A DNA stretch of 64,000 bases from NCBI GenBank assembly GCA_933207985.1, contig OW240916.1, positions 270,711,275-270,775,274 on the forward strand. Direction: 5' to 3'. This stretch comes from Pelobates cultripes. Its lineage: Eukaryota; Chordata; Amphibia; Anura; Pelobatidae. The position numbers were made by a program, and so were the translations under genes. The notes beneath the pieces were generated by a model. The model searched no databases. It was not told where the DNA came from and worked only from the letters and a program-made list of their open reading frames with translations. This document shows, piece after piece, positions 33,401 through 45,610 of this stretch; positions within the stretch are counted from its first letter, which is position 1, and each line of letters starts with the position of its first letter.

Positions 33401-36400
33401 CCTACATGAATGTTATACTAACTACATGAGATTCAAACAAAAAGCAGTAATGACTTTGTTGCTGATTAATGCATATAAGTTGTATATTGTATACAATCAG
33501 TATGACTTTCCCCCCTAAATGTTGGGATATTTTGGTGCAGAGATGGGATAAGCACTGTATAGTCATTTATGGTGAGGTTCTTACGTATTCAGACAGTGTA
33601 GCAAATTAGAAAATTGGGCTCAGTACTCCCAATATTGAAATTAAACAATCCCTAAAAGAAGACGTGTTGGGTCTTCACTTCTACATAACATTAAGTGCCG
33701 CTATCCCATGTGTTAAATCATTTGGTCACTAAGAGGCCTATTGGACCCTCCTCCTGCAAACAGGGTGCTAGCTAGTAGTAATCTGGCACGAATGGGTGGG
33801 TGTAGATAATGGTTATTAAAGGGAGGGAGGATTTATGATGGTTATTGAAGATGGTGTCTGTATAGGGGCCACTGGAGGAAAAACCAGGGTCTTGCATAAT
33901 TTCAATTGAAGGAAGGAACATAGTGGCAAATGATGTCAGGAGTGGGCACGGCATGTAATAAGTGAGGAAAGTCACTAGATTTATGGGAGTGGGTAAAACA
34001 AATTCAGGATCAGTGCGACTATTAACAGTGTTTTTTATAAAAATACATTTTTTTAGAAACCAGTTAGTCAAATTGCTTGCAAATTACATTCTGGTCTGCT
34101 GAAATTTGATGTTTGGACTTTGTGATATAACGCTATACACACAGCAAATAGCCACATTTCAAATGACTTGCCTTTTTATTCCCAATCTGAATTAACCATT
34201 TACTGTATTCAATGCAAGCATTTAGCGTCAGCTGATCATCTGGACCCAGAACTGTTTGATAAACGCCAAGACTTTCTTTAAAACACTTCTCAGCTGCTTC
34301 TAATACAAAAAGAAAACTAGTTCAAATGACATTCCATCATGTTGTTACACCACCTCTTTACATTTCCATATTGTGGTGCCAGGTTTTTAGCAGTAACACA
34401 TTATAATAAAAACAGACAATAAACATATAAATGAATAAATCAAAATAAACCTCACAAAACAAAAAGAGACAAGGGCACTCATAGGTCTTCAGTTTTCAAT
34501 ATAAAAAGTGTACTCTTTATTCTATTCAATATACAGGCATGTCAACATTTCGCATCTCCTCCGGTCCTTTCTCAATTATAAACATCTATAATTTGCTACA
34601 AATACCCAATGGCTGCAAAGATCAGGAAGGTGCCGAGAACAGCCTTTCTTGAACTTCTAAATGTTTTCAAATGTTGCACTGTGCATAAACTTGAGAGCTT
34701 TGTTTTAAATAAGAAAAAAGAGCTTTAAACATACCCTCATAGTTTGAATTTCCAGAAGCAGCGTATGCCTTGGCCAATAACAGCTCAGTTTCAGCAGATT
34801 CAATACTGGGTTTGTTGTATGTTGCATGGGAAATTGAAACTGCCTATAGGGAGGAAATGCATACATACAGTTAAATTCTTATGTCATTGTTCTTCTATGA
34901 ATCATATCCCATATTATATTACATGTTACAGTGCCTGAGCAATCATTAATATACCTGTGCATATATTAATATAGCTAGATTTTATAAAAATAAAGCTACC
35001 ACCTTGTGCACATATCATGATGACACCATATCGGTCAACAAGAGAAATGCCTTCACACCAAGATTACATTGAGAGCATCATTTTCTTTATTAAAAAGTTT
35101 AGGAAAAAGCTTTGAGCACCTTTATATTTTGTAAACTATACAATGGGTCTTAAAATGCATATGGTGATATGCCCAGTGGGCATGATTTATTGTCCTTTGC
35201 AATTATTTTGTCAATTAATGCGGTATGTATTCATTGTTTCAATGATATGGCTGATCAGTGTAATGCCTGTAGTGGAGGGATGGCATGGTTACCCAGTAGA
35301 GCTGGTATGATTGATCACAGCACGTTAAGGGTTAATTTGGCTGCCTTTAACTAAGACATATGAGATACACTGTGTCTGGAAAGAAATGAGTTTAATCTTG
35401 TTGGTGTTTGGGAAAATACATTGCACACCAATTAAGCCAAGTTTTTTTACCAAAACAAGAAAGAATGAGAACTCTGAGAACGGAGAAAAGCTTAGAGAAA
35501 CTCAGTATCTTGCTGTTCGGTATATCCCCGCTCAGGTCTCAAAATAGTTTTTGCTCACTTGTGCCATTACACAGAGAACATTTCTGAAGCATATCAGACT
35601 GGTCCCACATGCACAAGAGATACAGCAACCCCAGACAATTGTTTCAACCTTCTGTTGGGCCTCGTCTGTGAGGTGTAGCTGATATCCCTATAGGCACAGT
35701 GGGCACAGGGTCCACGTCTGGTTTACCCTTTTAACTTGGGGTGAGCCAAGTTAAGGTTTTCTTTTCATGTTTATAAACCAAGTCGTCTAGTGATATTTAA
35801 GACTAGTTTCTGGTTCTGAGGTTCAGTGATCTTTAGGGCTACTGGAGCCCTACCACATAAGCCGTCAGTGAGAATATGACAAATAACACAAATTTACAAT
35901 GTTTATTGGAAGTTCCATGAAGGGTTTGGAAGTGATTTTATATGCTCTTTTCGTTTTGGGACATTATGTATGAAATGTATGTTATTCTTGGCCTTATTAA
36001 TTGTCTGGATTCACCAAGATGATCTGGTCTGGTCGCAAAGAGATCAGAAGCATCTGTATATAAGTGTTTAGCATTGTATATTTCAGGCTTGTTTTGTAAT
36101 ACAAGAATTGCTCTGCATAAAGCTGGAATTTCTGCAACTCCACCCCCATCTCATAAAAAGGGCTGGTTTAAAACCTGGGATAGGCAAAAAAAATTATATA
36201 ACATCTTCTAAAAACTTAAAGAACTTTGTAATTCATTGTGAGAGCCAGAACGACTTTGAATTGGATCTCTGTTTCCTTTCTAAAAGCTCCAATACCAATA
36301 ATTTGCTAGTCCACCGAGTGTTGGGTTTCTGTTAATTTTCTCCATTTTTATTTTATCTGTTTCTTAGTGTATGTAAATTTGTTTGTAGCATACTTTGTAT

Positions 36401-39400
36401 TTGTACAAAAATTTCATGAGACAATTTTTTTTAATCATAATAAATATGACTTTATTAAGTTCTGCCTCTGGTAAAGGAATCACATTACAAGACTTATAGA
36501 ATAATACTGTGAGCTAATGGGCAGTTCTGCTAAACTGTGTTGCCTTGGTTGTGGCAGCTTTTATAGATGAGTGGTGTTAGGAGGGAATATTTCCCATCAT
36601 TTTTGGTTTACTGCAGACAAGTAGTGATTTTTAACCCTTTCACACACTGAAGCAAGTCATATGCCTATCAGAACAGACGGTAAGAGAGGGAGAATAATGC
36701 AACACATGTTTTTGCATGAATTATATGCATGAATGTATGTTCCTTCATTTACACAAAAGTAAATTTTAAACATTTATATGACAAAATAAATATAAAAGAT
36801 ATAGAAGCATTTTATGATAGAAAAAAAGGAAGAAAATAAAAGTAGAGACATGTCACAGACTAGCTATAATTCACTGGTTGCATATATGTGGTCTCGTTTT
36901 TCGCCAAGCCATAACATACTCTTGTTTTCTACCAGACCCTTACTTTTCTCATCTTTAGGCCTGACACACAGTAACAATGAAATAGTGAATTGATAAGCTT
37001 GAAGGCAGCCATTTACCCTGAAACCTTACCTGCAATAAATACTCTATGGCTTTGTCATGTTTTTTCCTCAGTTGTTCAGTTTTGGCCAAATTCCTGTACA
37101 GATCAATCAGTTCTGGAGCACTGTCCCCTTCGGAAGCAATAACAAGATTCACAGCTTGCTCAAAATAATTTCTTGCTGAACTTGGTTTATTTTGCTGTAA
37201 ACATGCCCTTTAAATATGGGAAAAGAATAATATTTTGGAACCAGATGTATAATGAGAAAATATATTTTAGAAAGAAAAACAAGCATGTAATTAAAGGGGT
37301 ACTCCACTGCCCAAATACAAAAAATAAATAATAAATCACTATTTAGTAGATATACTTCAAACGAAACGTTACATGCATTCAAACCCCTTTGTGATGTTAT
37401 GGGAATGTGCGTAACAAGCTACGCAGTTCCCCAGTAGCCAATCCAACTGACCAGAGTCATGTGATTCCAGTGACACCGTGATTGCAGTGACAACGCTTGA
37501 CTGGCAGGATTGCAAATGCATAATTAAAAGTTTTTATTTGGGCTATTTCTACTTACCAATGGTTTTTATTTATTTTTGTTTGGGAAGTGGTGTGTCCCTT
37601 TAATTATTCACCTAGCAGGTAATGGAGGAACAAAACAAACTAGATAACATTTGCACTTACATTCCGAGTGCAACAGCAATATCTTTTTCGGATATTTTTA
37701 ACATGACTGATTTTGTCTCTTGCAATTCATCCAGTTCTTCCACAATCTTCTCAACCTTCTGGAGGCTGAGGTAGGACTCTTTTCCAGTTGGACAATTAAG
37801 GATATAAACTTTCTGCTCTGATCATGCTTAATTCTACATTTACTTCGAGCATCTATTTTAAAGTCTGAATGAACACTTACTACATAAGAAAATAATGTTT
37901 AATAGCATTTCTCCTTCTGGTGGTCAGACAGTTTTTGTTTTACTAATATTGACTGCCTGTGCTTGCTAGGGTAGTCCTGCAGCCCAATTGGGTATTAAGA
38001 ATTCTTGAGAATTATATAATATTATAGAACAAATCTTTACTCTTTAACTCCTTGCAAAATTTGGTTAAAGGGACACTCTAGCCACTATAACCATGTCATG
38101 TAATTGAATTGGTTATAGTGCTCGGTGCTGTTGCTCCATTTAGTGTCAAATAACTTTTGAACAGTTTAACATTAATTGAGGGTCCCTGGCCACCCACAGT
38201 CCAGCCAACACTTGACGTATTGATAATTCATATCAGCAACTTATGGTACCTCTGACTCCAGTGACCCAAAATTGCCTCCAACTCCACAACGCTGAATCCA
38301 CAGCACTGGCAGGACATCGGAGTTAGTATTAAAATATCTCCGACTCCAAATTCGACTCTGTAACCCATAATTACTTCCAACTCCACAGCACTTTTAGAAA
38401 TACCTTATGTGTTGTTATGCTGCTAAACTAGCTATTAACCTCAGCCTACTTGGAATCTTCTGTTTTATAGCTGAAATAATATAAAATATTTGCGTTATTC
38501 CAAAACAAGAAGGAGAGGGACAGGTGTGAGATAGTAAGCACCCAGTTTGGTTCTTCATAGGTTTTGTCAGTGGTTTAAAGGATATTTATTCTGCTGAAGA
38601 TGTGCTATCCCCAAAGTATAGTAGATAGTCACCAGAGTTTCTAATATTTCTCTCTTGTCTTCCACAGAGTTTGACATATCAACTCCACGAAGGAGAATAT
38701 TTTTAGCAGATTCGGCATGTTGTCTTGCCTGAGCCGGCAGCTCTACATGTAAAGAAAAAAATATGACAAATAAACTCAAATAAGACATGATTGCACCAAA
38801 ACTAAAAACATGGCAAAATATTTGCTCCCCAGGGTGTTACAAGAGAGACTCAAAACCAAATATAAAATAGGTCAGGCCGAACAGCTATTGAAGTGGCAGC
38901 TCCAGGCCAATGCTTTGAAATAGTTCCAAAGCAGCCATAACAGCAACAAATAGAATGTAAATGCAAGTAGGGCCATCCATTTGTGAACTTCAGGCCCATG
39001 AAGCCCCAAATGCAACACTGGGTTAGCAACTCAAACTAATAACCAATAATTGTGATGCTTCCTAAACACCAAAAACAGTATGCTTATTATGAGTTGTGGG
39101 GAACATTGATTTAAACATTTGGATTTAAAGAATACCCTAACCAAGGGCTTCTGTCATTTCCAAAATCTTTTTAGAGCTTAGAGAAACTTACTTCCTCTCC
39201 ATTTACCAACAGATAAGCTTAGAGTTACTCCAAGAACTTCTGATTTGGAGTGGTCAATAAGTTGGTATGTGCAGTTTCGCTATAAAATGCTTGCCTGTAC
39301 AGATTTTATCCCTTCGGCTACTGGAGGTGTAACTCCACCTTTGGAAGGGTCTTTGGATTGTCATTATCCAAAAGAATAGTTCTGGACTGGGTAATGTCTG

Positions 39401-42400
39401 TTCTGTGCATGTTTGGGGTCTGACAGACAATGGCAGCACACCTGACCCTGCGATCCACCCATGTCCCCTCTACCCAGCTTTCCTGTCATATTTTCCCCTA
39501 GCAAGGGGGGAGTGACATCAGCAGAGGAGGATCAGGCTGCAGGAGAACTTGACCTCAGCATTTTAATGGAGGTTAGGTTTAGCTATTTTCTTTTGGGGGG
39601 GTGGCGGGGGGAGGATGAAGAACTAGTTAGAAAGAGTTTCTAAAAACTCTATTTTTTGGTCGGAGTAGCCTTTTACACAGCTTAGATACAGCAAGTCTTA
39701 TAGAACATATTGAGCTTGTTTATGTTATACCATACTGCATAATAAAAATACACATCAACAAGCACATTATACACATGCAACTCTTCCCAACGTACATACA
39801 GTATATATGTATATCCATGTTTAATTTGGATTTATTCTCTTTTCGGCTAGATATATTCATAAATGATTGCTCTGTTTATATATTGGCAGTGCACTTTATC
39901 AGCAGACATTGCTCCAAATACATCAAATTGGAAAAAAATTGTAATATAAATATTGAAAGAAACACTGATTGATTATAATGAATTGTATGGTTTAGCATAC
40001 ATACAGATGCCACTGGTAAGAAGAATCTGGCCACAGTTAGGTCACATTTATCATATTTCCAAGAGATATTTTAGACAATGTATCACAAATATGCATTAAT
40101 GTTCATCATCATCGAACACAGCACGCAAGGTTCTTCTCAGCACGCTTAATTCTACCTGCATTGTGCCACTTGCTTTTGCTAGTATGAATCCGTTCTCAGG
40201 TTAAAACTTGGAGGTCTATGCACAACTATCAAATGTGCAGTTATTGTTTGTTTATTATTTTGCAGTTATAAATCTATGAATTATAAAATGGAGGTGATTT
40301 GACAAATTTAGATGCAACCAGCATAGTTTCATTCCATTTTAGTGATTTTATCACGTTTTACAAGCAGGTTGACAATCTATTCCATCTCACTATTTTAGTG
40401 ATTCCAATAACAAAATAGCTCCTTTGTCACAGACTCTCTCAGTCTCCTACCCTGTAGGACCTTGGCCATACTTTGCATATCTCCAGGGCAAACTGTGTAA
40501 TGCATAATTAATTCAGAACACACAATATATTATCTACATTATACAGCACCCTCGCAAACAATATCAGGTTAAAACATCATATTTTAGAAATTACATATAT
40601 TTTACAAATTACTTTCTATTAAGCTGTATTAAAACAAAGTTTGAACAACGTTTATGAAGTTACCTATCAGAACTAAAAAGAAAAAACTAAAACAGTGCAG
40701 GTGATCTTTAATAACTGCCAGCATTAATATTCCCTACTCATATTAGCAATGTATGTACATTTTACCTACCTCTAAAAATAAGGTAACTATGACCAAGGTT
40801 TGCAAAGGCTTGGGCCAGTTTCCAATGTCCATCGCCATGCACAATTCTACTTAATGCCACACATCGGATTAACTCCTTATTGGCTCTGAGGAACTGCATG
40901 AAATAAAAAGAATTTAAACGACAGATTAAATAGTGGTTCTAATAGAATTTAAAAAAATAAAAGTGTAGCTCTACAACATTGAAAAATGCTGCTTCTCTGA
41001 TATGCTGGTAACTTTTTATTTATTCCTGTAATACAAACCCCAACTCATATTAATTAATTCATTAATTCCATTAGTTTCACTCTCCCATCTGAGTACGGAG
41101 TTTTCATTATTAGAGTAATAAGGTTTAACAACACTGCAGGTAGCAATGGTTTTATTTTTGAACTGTGAAAGCTGCAACAGCTTATTAACATTAGAGATAA
41201 TGCGTCACGGTTTTATTACTGAGTAACATTAAAGGAACGGGAAGCAGGCTACACAGCAACAATATCTCACCTCGTTGTCTTTGATATATTGCTCTGATAG
41301 TAGCTGTGCTTTGGATAATTTTTCGGCAGGGGATGAAGCAGATTCTCCGTAATGAGTTTTTTTCCTTGTTGATGTGTAAGATCTGTCAGTGTAGTCTAAA
41401 ACGCTGTTCTCGAACTCATCGGGTTCCTGCGCAGAGGTGTCTGTCTTTGGACTTCTTTTAAATATTAATTACAGACAAAAAATAAATAAATACAAATAAA
41501 TAAAACCTCAAAAATGAAGAAATGTACTCATTTCTTTCATGTGGACCCATCAGAAAAAGTTTACACTTAATTTACATAGTAATTTACAGAGTATACAAAA
41601 ATAAAAACCAGTCCAATAGGTAATAATAAGAATACTTATAAGGGTATTGGATAACTAAGAACATTTATAAAGGATAGTAACAAGTTCACTGCATTGGCCG
41701 TAGAGCTTATTATGCCACACTATTGATTGCTGATCTTGGCATTGCAAATGTTTGTGTACTTTCCTTCTCATGATGCAGCCATTAATGTTCTATCCATTAG
41801 CTGGGCTGGCATTATTTCAAATATCTTTCACATATATTTGCATTGTCACACTTAGCAGTCAATGTGTTCCAGGTAAATGAGAAGAACACGATCTCCAACC
41901 TGCACCACTTATATAATAATACAGATCTCAAAAGACACACAAGAATATTAGGTTTAAGGCCACAAGTCAGAAGGTTCAGCCACAGCGGTCTTGATCTTGG
42001 ACTAGACCATCCACCAATAAGGATAGGTCAGTGGAATGGCTAGTATTGGTCCTTTATGGACCCGAGAGTTATATCAAGGACAAATCTATGCCCTCACTGA
42101 GTGTACGTATACTGCCGTGCCATGAAGATAAGCGGTGGCTGACCAGACTGAAAGGCCCTCAGGTTACCCAGGACAGAGGTAGTACCTACCTGTGCACTAC
42201 ATTCTGGGATTGTCAGTGAATATTATAGGTTCCCACCAATGCAACTGCAGCACACTACCTAGCTCAGCCACAGTGTTTTACCAGTGCATTTATATACAGA
42301 ATAGAAAAATACTCACATTTACAAATATGACATAGAAAATCACAGGTATAATCTGTAACTATTTTCTCCTAGTTAAAGTCAAAGCAATTATATGCTGCAA

Positions 42401-43909
42401 ATAAAGGGGTCAATGCAGATCCATGCATTACAGGCTATATAGACTGTCTGTAATTAATACGCAGAGTTCAGATGAAAAAAGGTGATTATTCAGCTTTTAA
42501 AAGACATATTGCTTGTTTATAAAGATGTGCACTGAGTACATTTTAGATAAAAATACAGTTGGTTTGCTGATTAAATTGATAGAATTATATACAAATTACA
42601 TTTTGGTAAGGGCCAAAAAAAAAATTAAGAAAACAACGTTTACAAAATATGTATTAAAATATTTTCACAATTCTCATTAATTTCCTTAGAAATGGTAGCC
42701 TGATAGCGCCATCTGCTGTCTAGTGCTGGAATGTTAGACTATCTACAACTCTCCTGTTACATGACATAATTAAGGTGTTTAATTAAGGCACCATAACTAC
42801 TTAATCTATGGTTTAACGTTAAACAGCTTTCATACTGTTTGATACTGAATGAGAGTCCTCGGCAGATTGTGATCCGATTCCCACCATCAGCAATGGGTGG
42901 CAGTGATACTCTTAAAACACACAGATGATGCTGCCAGGTTATCACTGCCACCCATAGTTGCTCAGACTAATGCATAAGCCATTGCAGAAGAGAGGGGCCA
43001 ATCAATGGAAGCCCGGAGATACTCATTCAGTATTTTAGGATTCAAAATGGTTAACACCGACTATTGAGATGGTGTTAGGTGACTCCAGGCACCATAATCA
43101 CTACAATGATATGAAGTGACTATGTTACATAAAGTGTATCCTTAAAGTCGTAACATGCACATTATCCCACTGCTCCCACAAATGGGTAAATCAGGGTCGG
43201 GGGGACGCCAGAACTATTATCATTTGCTGTCCTCCATCTGACATATGTGTGCTTTCCTCCTGATTGTATATGGATCATGGTTGCCAATGACCTGATGCAG
43301 TGAGTGTCTAAAGGTTTGTTTTTTTCCACTAATCTCCAAACTGCATTAAACTGAAATCTAAAATCGCTGATCTGGAAAATTCTCCTACCTAGGTAAAAGC
43401 TTTTGGTTATTTTACCTAAATGTCGCTCTTCGGATTTCAATTCACCACGACTGGAGTATAGTGAATAAGCTCCTAAGAAACCACAACTGCTGCTTTGCCC
43501 AATAACAACATATTTATTTCAGTTTGCAGTGAATGCAGATTGGTCTAAATTTCCTAAATCTTTTATTAAACTCTGGATTTTTTCCCATCTACTTTGATTA
43601 CTGTAAGCAAGTTTTGCAATTTGAAAGCAAATGCATTTAAAACACAGCTTAGTTACGGTTTATATTAGATATAGATATAAGTACGCCTCTATGCTTTATT
43701 ACAGTAGTGAGTGAAAAGCATTAGATTGGACTTTGCTTCCACAATGATATTTGGTGATCGTACAATTTTGCATTTACACCTATATAGACCTGTAGAAAAA
43801 AGCACACCCATGCACTCAGAGGGAAATTAGCAAAGTACACTTACAGACATTGGGACCCAAGCTCAGCATACGAGGAGTCTGTGGGGATATAAATGGGGGA
43901 AGACTGCAT
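30493..43909 (-). CDS. ttc23l: TTC23L tetratricopeptide repeat protein (ten coding exons)
   Basis: TTC23L is a TPR-helix protein and a paralogue of TTC23, a ciliary EvC-zone protein; its own role is poorly known. Coding exons on the minus strand, in order, are 43909-43845, 41454-41271, 40893-40770, 38742-38586, 37786-37661, 37207-37030, 34843-34735, 34299-34172, 33264-33127 and 30579-30493. Phases join to 431 residues. Recognisable human-like stretches are [10 protein letters not shown] at the start, [107 protein letters not shown] and [19 protein letters not shown] at the end. Helical pairs from about residue 85 onward fit TPR units. The start is preceded by a splice acceptor (43931/43930), so a non-coding first exon lies upstream, probably near 44.9 kb. 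Oddities: one AT-AC intron, one GC-AG intron and a tandem AAGAAG acceptor before exon 2. Confidence 0.94.
30814..31243. mobile_element. TTAA-type MITE in the last ttc23l intron
   Basis: Starts ataaaggaacactatatca and ends ggtctatagtgtccctttaa at 31243; the ends are inverted repeats of the AAAGGRACACTATA family. The left TTAA has decayed to TATAA. No coding capacity. Confidence 0.75.
32105..32118 (-). promoter_or_regulatory. CTCF-like motif inside hAT-like element
   Basis: On the minus strand it reads CCACTAGAGGGCAG, matching all positions of CCASYAGRKGGCRS. It is carried by the element at 32081-33014, so it may have been brought in by transposition. Confidence 0.5.
32560..32825. repeat. Degenerate CA-rich tandem repeat
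   Basis: Many cacacacac runs separated by short phrases such as agcacccttcacacac; part of the hAT-like element. Confidence 0.9.
34166..34173 (-). other. ttc23l: GC-AG splice donor of ttc23l
   Basis: The exon at 34299-34172 ends AAAAAG and the intron begins GCAAGT on the minus strand. AG|GCAAGT is the usual context of the rare GC-AG introns. The next exon starts at 33264 after cttttag. No GT donor in the area keeps the frame with the next exon. Confidence 0.85.
34450..34610 (-). repeat. Short interspersed repeat with gcgaaatgttgac motif
   Basis: On the minus strand: attgagaaaggaccggagga, then atgcgaaatgttgacatgcc, then aatagaataaagagtacac. Its layout is like the repeats at 28640 and 61290, with a stem, GAAA(C/T)G and an A-rich stretch. 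In a ttc23l intron. Confidence 0.4.
35475..35715 (-). mobile_element. Interspersed repeat with hammerhead core, possible Penelope-like relic, copy 2
   Basis: Reverse-complement relative of 29395-29660, with the same order of blocks. It lies in a ttc23l intron in the same orientation as that gene, so the motif would be present in ttc23l pre-mRNA. Confidence 0.6.
35619..35686 (-). ncRNA. Hammerhead ribozyme motif (type I), decayed
   Basis: Same length (68 nt) and layout as the motif at 29432-29499. Stem I (acctca with tggggt, gata(t)cagc with gctgtatc), stem II (GGCC with GGTT, two G-U pairs), intact GAAAC, two-pair stem III with loop AATT and the GTC triplet are present. The core reads CAGACGA instead of CTGACGA, a change at position U4, so activity is doubtful. 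Confidence 0.7.
37291..37603. mobile_element. TTAA-type MITE, 313 bp
   Basis: Flanked by TTAA at 37291-37294 and 37600-37603; ends are AAAGGGGTACTCCACTGCCC and the inverted AGTGGTGTGTCCCTTT. In a ttc23l intron. Confidence 0.8.
38065..38160. mobile_element. Left end of a TTAA-type element
   Basis: ttaaagggacactctagcca followed by the palindromic ataaccatgtc...ggttatagtgct segment. The right end was not identified. It lies inside the U12-type intron. Confidence 0.5.
38230..38400. repeat. Degenerate gactcca/ctccaac repeat
   Basis: Repeated gactccaa, ctccaactccac and tccgactcc phrases, an old simple or satellite-like tract. Confidence 0.5.
42706..42719 (-). promoter_or_regulatory. CTCF-like motif in ttc23l intron
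   Basis: On the minus strand it reads ACAGCAGATGGCGC, 13 of 14 positions of CCASYAGRKGGCRS. The surrounding sequence is ordinary intron. Confidence 0.4.
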
Positions 43910-44899
43910 CTTCTCTCAAACAGGAACAGTCTGTAAAAGCAAGAAGGACAAAGTATTCTACTACTAGTGATAATAAAAAAGTATAATAAAGTATGTCACC
44001 TGGAAGAGTATATTTAGATTTCACTTTGTCTTAATACGTCCTTGGGTGTATATATTATTATTACCTAAAACTAAGTAGCTCTCAATTTAATGACTTTGAT
44101 TAAAGGGCTGAAATAACCCGGATGGGAAATCAATATACAGTCCTGAGAGTTCCAAATGGAAGCATTGATACTGGAGCTGGAACACTAAGAACTGAGCTAT
44201 CTAATCAGCTTTATATAGCATTGCTGGTTAACTGCAGAATATGGAGAATTCAATGTACACAAGTTACTATTATGAAATATTAATAAACAAGTGCTGTGCA
44301 GAGTAGCCTAGCCTCTTTCTACAGTTAAAAATAAAACGCATATGTTAAAACAGCACAGACATATGTGTGTAAATTAGTGAAATTAAGAATATAAATTTTA
44401 ATCTGAAAAAGTAATACATGAAGAAACATGTTGGGAATTGTCATATTTTGGGAGGTTGTCAGAGGTAATAAGACTTTTTTTAAGACCCATGACACCTAGT
44501 ATATGTCCATCAAGGAGACCTTCAGAAGATCTTAATGGAATGAATTGATTCTTCTACTAATCATTCACATTCTCCCCATTTCTTGTATTTATGAAATGTG
44601 TGATGTTTTACTTACATAAAAGCAAATGTATTTATTTACAAGATGTTTACATGTCTACATTACTTGCTTTTAAATATGACATGGAACTCATATAATAGTA
44701 CTACCTAAAATATACAAGTCCTTCACTTCGTTTCCATAATAACTTGCACAGTATGGGTTTAGGAAAGGTGTGTGTTACTAAAGTACCTATGCTTCAACAA
44801 GAAAATCAATTAAAATAACTTTATGCATGATATATCCCACCCTCTTCCTGGTTCATGTAATTTGCACTTTAACTGATTGCATAAAACAGTAATTAATAA

Positions 44900-45050
44900 T
44901 AATTAACCTGTACTTTGCAAGCTGAATGAAAATTTCCAATCCACCACGATATCCTCCAGGCTCGAATTGCTGGTGCCATGGCAACGTAGAACTCTCACCC
45001 AGCGGGAGTCATGGCAACTGGGTGACGTATGAGGAAAGGAATTATTTGTC
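44900..45050 (-). promoter_or_regulatory. ttc23l: Probable ttc23l promoter and non-coding first exon
   Basis: A local GC-richer patch about 1 kb upstream of the first coding exon, carrying two X-box-like sites and a tgacgta CRE-like core at about 45022. On the minus strand a possible donor AAGTACAG|GTTAAT lies at 44908/44907, which would end a short untranslated exon. The exact start site is not determined. Confidence 0.5.
44972..44985 (-). promoter_or_regulatory. RFX X-box
   Basis: On the minus strand GTTGCCATGGCACC, matching 13 of 14 bases of the palindromic X-box GTTGCCATGGCAAC. A weaker second site (about 11 of 14) is at 45005-45018, 33 bases away. RFX factors drive ciliary genes, which fits a TTC23 relative. 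Confidence 0.72.
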
Positions 45051-45151
45051 CGCCATTTTTAGTAGGGGAAAATGAGGGCTGCTTCCAGTTTAGTGTCGCA
45101 ATTCAGATGACTAGTTCGTCCTCTTGGAGGAGCAAGAGGACAGCTTGTGCA

Positions 45152-45231
45152 TGGGAGAGGGAGAGAGGGAGAGAGAGAGGGGGAGAGAGAGAGAGAGAGA
45201 GAGAGAAAGAAAATGGGGAGAGGGAGAGAGC
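45152..45231. repeat. (GA)n / GGGAGA microsatellite
   Basis: Purine-rich run of gagaga and gggaga units just upstream of the ttc23l promoter. Confidence 0.93.
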
Positions 45232-45610
45232 GCGCGGAAGTCCCAAAAGGGCAGCTGCAAATGGTGAAGACCTGATCTATTGAAATGCAAGTCAGACTAG
45301 TGTAGTAAAATATTTTAACTTAAAAATATGACCCTTTTCTTAAAAAATAGGAGTGAGACTATCATTAGGGAATATAGACAGTTCAGGGTCTAGTGTGGTT
45401 AGCATAAGAGCACTTAGTAAATGCTTCTTGCTCACCCATTCTTTTAGTATTCCCCACATGCCCCCTTCTGTCTCCACGGCTACCTAGACATTAAATGGAC
45501 ATTATAGGCACCGAGACAACTTCTTCTGATTGTGGTCTGAGTGCATTGTGGCAGTCCCCTTAACCTTGCAATGTAAAACAGTGTAGTCTAAGAGAAACTG
45601 CAGTGTTTAT

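Larger units (their letters stand above)
37787..38585 (-). other. ttc23l: AT-AC (U12-type) intron of ttc23l, 799 bp
   Basis: On the minus strand the intron starts ATATCCTTT directly after exon 38742-38586 (ending CAGCAGAATAA). It ends ATCCTTAATTGTCCAAC before exon 37786-37661 (TGGAAAAGAG). These are the U12 donor, a branch-site match (TCCTTAA, about 10-12 nt before the end) and an AC acceptor. No GT donor near this exon end keeps the frame, and the joined protein reads [15 protein letters not shown], in line with the family. Confidence 0.9.

Noticed and set aside
37149..37382. 77-codon minus frame reading through the start of a ttc23l exon
   Set aside because: Only the part up to 37207 is exon; the rest is intron and a TTAA element.
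45029..45283. Arg/Glu-rich 84-codon frame
   Set aside because: Produced by the GA microsatellite upstream of ttc23l.
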